A DNA stretch of 64,000 nucleotides from Parelaphostrongylus tenuis (Eukaryota; Nematoda; Chromadorea; Rhabditida; Metastrongylidae). The notes below the pieces were generated by a model that saw only the letters and a list, made by a program, of their open reading frames with translations, did not search any database and had not been told where the DNA came from. The DNA lies in the NCBI GenBank assembly GCA_019055375.1, contig JAHQIW010000355.1, positions 1 to 64,000 of the forward strand. Direction: 5' to 3'. Within the stretch, counting starts at the first letter, position 1, and the number at the start of each line of letters is the position of its first letter. Shown piece by piece: positions 58,401 through 64,000 of this stretch. A program made the translations under genes and the position numbers.

Positions 58401-58515
58401 AATTTCTCTTGGAGGAGCGGGAGGAGCTTATTTGTTGGAGGTGACTCCTAACCGCCTCCCATGTGGTTTCCAACCGCTTGATTACAGGCTTTTGGCCGAT
58501 TTGACCCGTGGAAAG
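55440..58515 (-). mobile_element. RTE-type LINE, nearly full-length copy
   Basis: Reading from 58515 downward: 5' end (aaaagcctgtaatcaagcgg, ttggaaaccacatgggaggc); endonuclease in shifted frames (about 58200-57400, including DLKKFFGWSYF and ERHSWTSGLEWNEQAERLSE); a basic linker (57273-57061); RT with LPSEIRHAMSPVKNRTTPCP, CLLSVVYKLFTRVFLNRVDR, the catalytic FIDLKKAFDSVETEAV (about 56490-56440) and HLHFADDFVLITLS (about 56215); and a tail with KIRWAQHVMRSNDNRWTRAV and GRPLTCWF, ending gatacaggtgaagttt. Length and order fit the RTE clade. Several frameshifts and stops mean it is probably inactive, but it is the youngest-looking copy here. Confidence 0.8.
56477..57064 (-). pseudogene. RTE reverse transcriptase, N-terminal half
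   Basis: A 195-codon frame within the LINE, the longest open frame in the window. It holds the RT palm entry (FSPVLPSEIRHAMSPVKNRT), the conserved CLLSVVYKLFTRVFLNRVDR and the start of the catalytic palm before a frame change near 56600. The polymerase box with FADD lies in another frame downstream, so this is a broken ORF. Confidence 0.7.
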
Positions 58516-58519
58516 TAGA

Positions 58520-59407
58520 GTTTTGTCAAGTCGACGCTGCAGACGCAGGGAGCTTATTCCCTGAATTTATCTGCGTCTCTTGAAAGCACACAGTCGCTTT
58601 TGGTTTTCGTTTATTCCCCTATCTACCATCTGGGGACGCGCCACGTGCTTTCGCGACTAATTGGGAGGGATTCCTCAATAAGGGAGATCCGCTACCGAAC
58701 TTAAGCTCAAGAAATCTTCTTTTCGTTCTTCCGGCGCTTAACGAAGAACTTTTTGAGCCAAACTGAGCTTCAGTCAATTAAAGGTGTACCAAATATGAGA
58801 CTTTGCTGAAATGCTATGGACAAACCCTAGCCGCTTCGGTGCCATTTGTTGCGAATGTTATAAAATCTCATCCAAACACCTTAATCAATAAAAAGAGCGC
58901 TAAGTGTGAGACTCGGTCTTATTTTCCCTTCTACAGCATAATGAAAAGGCCTATCTAGGAAACAAGCACAGTGCCGGAATCGCCGATATCTAAGCTATCG
59001 AAGATTTCTGAATTTCTGCGCAAGCATAGAAAAGGGCACCTCAAGTGTGAAAAGATTATTTCAGTGCTACAGCACTCTAGGAAGACTTTCTGAAAAGGAG
59101 AAGCTGCAGTATTGGAATGGCCGAGATTTAAGCATCTGAACGAATACTATTTTCCTGGATCAGACGAAAAAGACTTTGTTCTTTAGGATTGAAAAATTCC
59201 TCTCAATAACCGAAAAGTATCCTCCAATGTTAAGTGAGCTGCATCAATGATTACGAAGTATTAAAGAAGTATTAGATGCTATAAATCATGCTTCATATAG
59301 CAAAGGATCAGTGTGATAGATGCATCAAGTACAACGGATGTTTACTCTGACTGAATCATGTTGTGAAGGGCGTTGTGATTGGTCAGCTGTATGTGTTAAG
59401 CATGACT

Positions 59408-59469
<62 letters not shown>

Positions 59470-60320
59470 CCTATATATGCATATGTACATATTCGCCTTA
59501 CCTTACTGTCTGATGCAGAAGCATTGCGACGCAACGCCAAATCAGTACGGATTTCTTGTGAATTTTTCACTGAAAGAACAGAACTTTCAAGAGTCTTCGT
59601 CAGATTGTCTGTACGGAAGGTTTCCTACAGTTTTTTTGTAGCAGAGATTGGTAGATTTTTAACCTATACCATACTGTGCGAATAGTACAAAGCTCATAGC
59701 GCATTGAACCTCTCACGATCATGCTTACAGATTCAGATGCATAGCCGATTGCTCTCCTAGAATCTCACTCCTTAGAGTCTGCCTTTTACTGACTCCAAAC
59801 CTTCTTTTCCGATCAAAACAAAAGATCCAAACTGGCAATTAAACGATGATATCAAAAGTCGGCTCACCGCATCTTTATTGCCTAATGATTAGTAGATAGA
59901 TACTGAGCTAGCTGTACATAGTAATCATGGTCTAAGTTGGACTGCTCGATATAGTCTAATTCATCTTGGTCTATTTTAGGAAAACTCATCCAACAATATT
60001 CTAACTTCTCGCATGACAATAAAAGATGATAGTGATCGTGGATCAGTGGAAAATGTGCTCAAAAAAGATCGCATTTGTAGCTTGTTGCAGTTTTCGATGG
60101 AAATAGCAGGAGAACGTTACTGAAGTGCTATCAAATACAATTCTTCCAATGATGAAGCCATTTTTTCTAGCAAGTGCCGCCAAATTTCCGCGTGGTTACT
60201 GATCAGTGTATGTACCAATACACTTTGTTATTAATGGGTACGGTATGTTCCTCGGTAAGAAGCAAGATTCGACTTCAATAAAATCTCAATCCACTATAAA
60301 GACAAACCATCACCGATATT
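58520..60320. other. Repeat-rich intergenic sequence
   Basis: It contains worn long-inverted-repeat fragments (about 58780-59180) and the dinucleotide tract at 59412-59462. ORFs over the tract are artefacts. Confidence 0.35.
59412..59462. repeat. (CT)n(AT)n compound microsatellite
   Basis: About 13 CT/TC units followed directly by about 12 AT/TA units. Confidence 0.9.
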
Positions 60321-60321
60321 A

Positions 60322-60586
60322 TCATAGAAATAGACGAGAAATCGTGCCACGACGAATTGGTGGTAGACGCCAGCTTTTCGACGACACTTTAAACAGCGAA
60401 TGGCTTTCACCGTCAACCGGCACTGGCCTATCGATGACGAGCTCAGAGTGAGTGATAGGTGCTGAAAACGTCTTCACACGAAATTCATAAAGTGGTTTTC
60501 GGAACTTTTGAAGCGGTTTTGAATCATCATCCATGGCGGATGACTGGAACATGCTGACGTTTGTTTGCTGTTCACGGAAGCTCGGC
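60322..60586 (-). CDS. Probable terminal exon, unidentified
   Basis: The acceptor catttcag is followed by an 88-codon frame to TGA: SFREQQTNVSMFQSSAMDDD, KPLQKFRKPLYEFRVKTFSA, DRPVPVDGESHSLFKVSSKS and RLPPIRRGTISRLFL. Third-position GC and codon choice are typical of a real exon. Internal gt sites could also end it earlier. It may belong to the PAN gene (upstream part) or to a separate gene. No domain recognised. Confidence 0.45.
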
Positions 60587-60589
60587 CTG

Positions 60590-62105
60590 AAATGGTGGTA
60601 CAAATACGAATTTGAGACATTGATAGACCTCAGCAACTCACTGCGATGATAAGTGAAACAAGCATTTATTTAGCTCTCTTATGTTATAAATGGAATCAAA
60701 TGCGAGGCGTATCGTTAACGGTGACGATATATACTCAGTACGTCGTTTTTTTATTCACATTATCTCATTCTCCTGGGTTTTCCCTAAATTACTTAGACTT
60801 TGAATTTTTGTATTCTATCAAGAATCATCGCATCTGGTAAAGAGTATTTTCTAGTCACTTCAACTTGAAAAAGTTCATGATAAAGTTTCATTCATCGTCA
60901 ACGCAACGCTCTTTGTTTCGATCCTTAATGCAATCGCTGGCGGCGAGTCAAAGTAATGACTTGGTGCGGATCTCTATTGTTGCTCATCGTAGGCCATTCT
61001 CCCATTGTCCAAATCTAGGGTTAAGTATGAGAAGCACTGACTTTGGTGAAGACGCCTGCTCCTCAGCGTGTGGAGGCGTCGTCCTTGATGATGATTTCGT
61101 TTTTAATCTAAAAACAAGCTTTATTGAGGTGCTTTGTTTCTTAATTTCAATGACAGAGCACGGTGTTAGAGATAATCACAAGAGTAGCGAGATACGAGCA
61201 ATACCAAGCAAAGCAAAGAAATGTGTTTTCAATTAAGGTTTCAGATTTAAGGTCTGTGCAGTCGCACATCCTAGATCATTGCATTCCTGGGTGACTGCTG
61301 TTAGTCACCTAATAGGACAAATACGACTGAGAGATATCTAGCGCGAGAGCTTTCATGGTGCAGCGTGAAACTTAGTGGCCACCAGAAAGTGTATTCATGA
61401 GTTTAAAGCCAACTCAGGCTATCTTATTTCTCATGTGGTTATACTGAGGTACGTCATGCGCAATGAATAATGCTTCTTTTTGTTAAACGAACACTAAGTA
61501 AGCAATCAAAGTTATAAAACAGATTACTTTTTTTGCGACTTTTTGTATAGAAATAAACTCTAGACAATAATAGCAATAATACATTCCAACTAATACGACG
61601 TTTTTTAGTAATCCTCGAATACTGTGTCTTCAAAAAGCCTCATTTTGTGCTTTCACCTCAGACTTCAAGAATATAGCTCTGTTTGTATTATTGGCTTAAG
61701 TAGTAATATAGGGATCTATTGAGGTGGAAAGTAGTTGAACGTTTTCACACAATAAACTCAAGGTTTGGTGAATTGAGAATAAATAACTTAGAAACTAGAT
61801 TTATTTTATATACTAAAACTGGATCAAGCGTTACTTTGATTCTCTGAAAATTAGTGAGTAGTCTCTGTTACTATATGTTATTAGAAAATTACACCTACAC
61901 TAGTACTTGTTTTTCTGTTACGCTGATCGATTCCGTCACCGGCATTATCGTTCTGATTGGGTCCCAATCTGAAGCGAACATAACGACAGCCGCACTCTGA
62001 ATTGCTTTGTTGATATGTGAACACTAACCTTCTAGAAAACACATAAATTCTTTACATCAAGTTCCATGTGATGATATTAGGTCTTCTCGTAGGTTTTAGC
62101 ATTTA
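60590..62105. other. No supported gene
   Basis: The 123-codon plus frame at 60865-61236 has mixed codon use, no acceptor and no recognisable domain. The remainder is AT-rich. Confidence 0.35.
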
Positions 62106-62109
62106 AAGC

Positions 62110-62640
62110 AATAGCAACCAAATTTATTAGTCAGAAGTAATTAAAAATGCTCAACAACGCTATTCAAAGTATGCGCCATCAGTCTGAACAGATTCCTGTC
62201 ATCTCCTCGATAGTCAAAATCATATATCCTTTAGCTGCTTCTATGACGGCCTTTCTATCAACTACGTGAACTTGATGTTGCCGGCGCGAAACTGAGCGAG
62301 AAACCGAAGCTCTGTTCACCTGGACACAAATTCTTGAGCCTTTGCACGGTTGATGTTCTCGAAGGCTGGTCTGTGCATCGCATCCCAGTTATCACTTGTA
62401 AAGCAGCAAATTGCGATGAAGATCCCATTGAGCGGCCATGATGTAGCATTTATAGACATATTTGGCACCAAAAGCGAGCACAAAAATTTCTGCACAAACG
62501 GTATTGTTTGTTGTTTGAGAGAAGACAGAAATCTGTTCAAGGTGATAGCGCATACTTTAAATAGTGTTGTAAAGCAATTTCAACTTCTTCTGATTGACGA
62601 CTTTGGTGTTGAATGCTCTAGTGCGAAAACTTATAAGAGA
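62110..62640. mobile_element. Fold-back MITE, family C, copy 2
   Basis: The left arm starts accaaatttattagtcagaa. The right arm ends ttctgattgacgactttggt. The centre shares tgatgttctcgaaggctggt, ctgtgcatcgcatcccagtt and gcggccatgatgtagc with the copy at 51215-51725. The inner left arm has a short replacement (about 62210-62290). Confidence 0.65.
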
Positions 62641-63024
62641 CCCTAAGAAAATTAGAGAACTCTATGTAAACTATAGTACGTAATAAACTTTCCCGTACGA
62701 AAATGCCTATTTACTGAATTAGCAGTAATATTTGTTAGCAAAATCTTTATGCAACATACTTCATGAAGAATAGAAAATTAGTTTATGCTGTTAGGACGCA
62801 TCAGAAATTTTCGTCTTAAAAAACTGTCAGATGTAAAGGGAATGATCCAATTTACCAGCCATGAGCAAGCTACTGTTAATCTCTGCAATGCCAAGTGATC
62901 TTATCACTTGACATGCAGTAACTTATAACATCTGATGCGTCGAGTGGGTCACGCTTTACGTGTAGTGTAACTTCTTTGGCATCGATTCCGCTATATGTAA
63001 GGGGCTGGCTGAACCGAAAAGCAC

Positions 63025-63073
63025 GTGCTACTGATGAGGCTTGCTGAAATAAGCCGAAACGTACGTCTAGCAT
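63025..63073 (+). ncRNA. Hammerhead ribozyme, all consensus elements present
   Basis: Stem I GTGCTA (63025-63030), core CTGATGA (63031-63037), stem II GGCTT/AAGCC (63038-63042 and 63051-63055) with an 8-nt loop, GAAA (63056-63059), palindromic stem III CGTACG (63060-63065), TC (63066-63067) giving a legal UH cleavage site after C63067, and stem I partner TAGCAT (63068-63073). Every stem pairs fully, with one G-U. The three-base-pair, loop-less stem III matches the dimer-forming type I hammerheads known from retroelements. Self-cleavage is predicted from structure only. Confidence 0.85.
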
Positions 63074-63079
63074 TATAGG

Positions 63080-64000
63080 TGTCATAACAAAACTTATGAG
63101 AGGCTTTTAATATGCTGCCAGGATGTATTAAAAACTTTGAGCGAGTTTTCTAAAAAACAGTCAAATATAAAGACTTTGTCAGGTCAAATAAATATAGGCA
63201 GTGATGTGAATTCTTCGCTTGATTAGTAGATTTGACGAAAGTTTTACAGCTAGTATTGTCCTTCGTCTCAGCTCCTTTCTAGGTTGAATTTATATGAGAT
63301 AAAGTAATTATTATAAGTGGGACTTTCATCCATTTTGATTCTCTTCTAATACGATTCATTTGCTACCTCGATACTTCAACGACATGATATTACAAGGAAA
63401 CATGCTCAACTAGTAAATTTTTGTCGTGAAATTGGCTGAATAAGAGTAGAAATATTTTTCATGTGGTAAAGCATTTGCGATTTCTGCATTGTTGCATGCT
63501 GAACGAGTAGGTTTCCAATGGTGTTCCAGAATATTCTCGAAAAAGCTTGTATGTTTTCACCACATGCTGTTTTCCACTTTTTGATTACAGAGCGTTTTTT
63601 ACCGAGAACTTTTTTTGTCAATGTCGCGATAGTATAGTAGAAGAATAGAAAGGCTTGTTGCCTGGTTCTGGCATCAAATCAGAACCTTTTGTATACATAT
63701 CAAACGGCATCTCACTTAATGCTCTAGCTTCGTACTAGTTCATAAAATAAGAAATCTCGGATGATATATATAGTACACAACCTTCCATGGCGTTTCGAAA
63801 TGGTATATGTACGTTTTCGCTTTCTCGCACACCTCATCAGTGCCACATGTTCTACGACTCATCCCTACTACATTGTTAACAGAGCGTAAGTCATCGACTA
63901 AAATTCAGTCTAAACAACAACATCAAATAATCTTTTCACTTGCTTTAAACTGACACAGCAAACCTCTGAAAGGCTTGAAACATTCTTTAAAACTGTACAG
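63080..64000. other. AT-rich, no supported gene
   Basis: Only short frames. No direct-repeat partner of the hammerhead unit was found before the window ends. Confidence 0.4.

Noticed and set aside
59320..59685. 121-codon frame
   Set aside because: Created by the (CT)n(AT)n microsatellite.

Overview
This window looks like nuclear DNA of a parasitic nematode, most likely a strongylid or hookworm relative. It is AT-rich. Genes are cut into small exons with TTTCAG-type acceptors, and the introns and intergenic DNA are full of RTE-type LINEs, decayed mariners, tRNA-derived SINEs and fold-back elements. I see no bacterial-style operons, rRNA or CRISPR. The taxonomic call is inference.

The one gene I identify with confidence is the 3' half of a DHX34/SMGL-2-type DEAH-box helicase on the + strand (2872-15204). 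Sixteen exons join with consistent splice phases into about 592 codons ending at a stop. They cover helicase motif VI, the winged helix, the ratchet, the OB fold and a charged tail. Its introns carry most of the repeats in the first 15 kb.

From 15 to 34 kb there is little genic signal: one likely terminal exon on the - strand near 20.7 kb, an RTE LINE (22.1-24.8 kb), two mariner relics (25.6 and 32.3 kb), SINEs and fold-backs. From 34 to 61 kb the coding signal is mostly on the - strand: an unidentified six-exon gene tail (36.2-34.2 kb), looser exon candidates (41.7-39.7 kb and 45.1-43.8 kb), a small two-exon candidate (47.8-47.6 kb), a PAN/Apple-domain gene with two split PAN domains (52.2-50.0 kb) and a lone exon near 60.4 kb. 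Some of these could be parts of one large gene. More RTE copies lie at 37.9-38.4, 42.1-43.5 and 58.5-55.4 kb.

The most interesting non-coding signal is a set of hammerhead self-cleaving ribozyme motifs. A fully paired copy lies at 63025-63073. A second well-paired copy lies inside a DHX34 intron (5923-5965), in a unit whose tail is tandemly repeated. A third lies at 31324-31367 in a related repeat. Worn relatives lie near 19.1, 19.4, 29.3 and 53.0 kb. The best copies have a tiny palindromic stem III, as known for dimer-acting type I hammerheads of retroelements. Other notable structures are fold-back elements with tRNA-like heads in both arms, a long-inverted-repeat family with at least three copies, and two SINE families.
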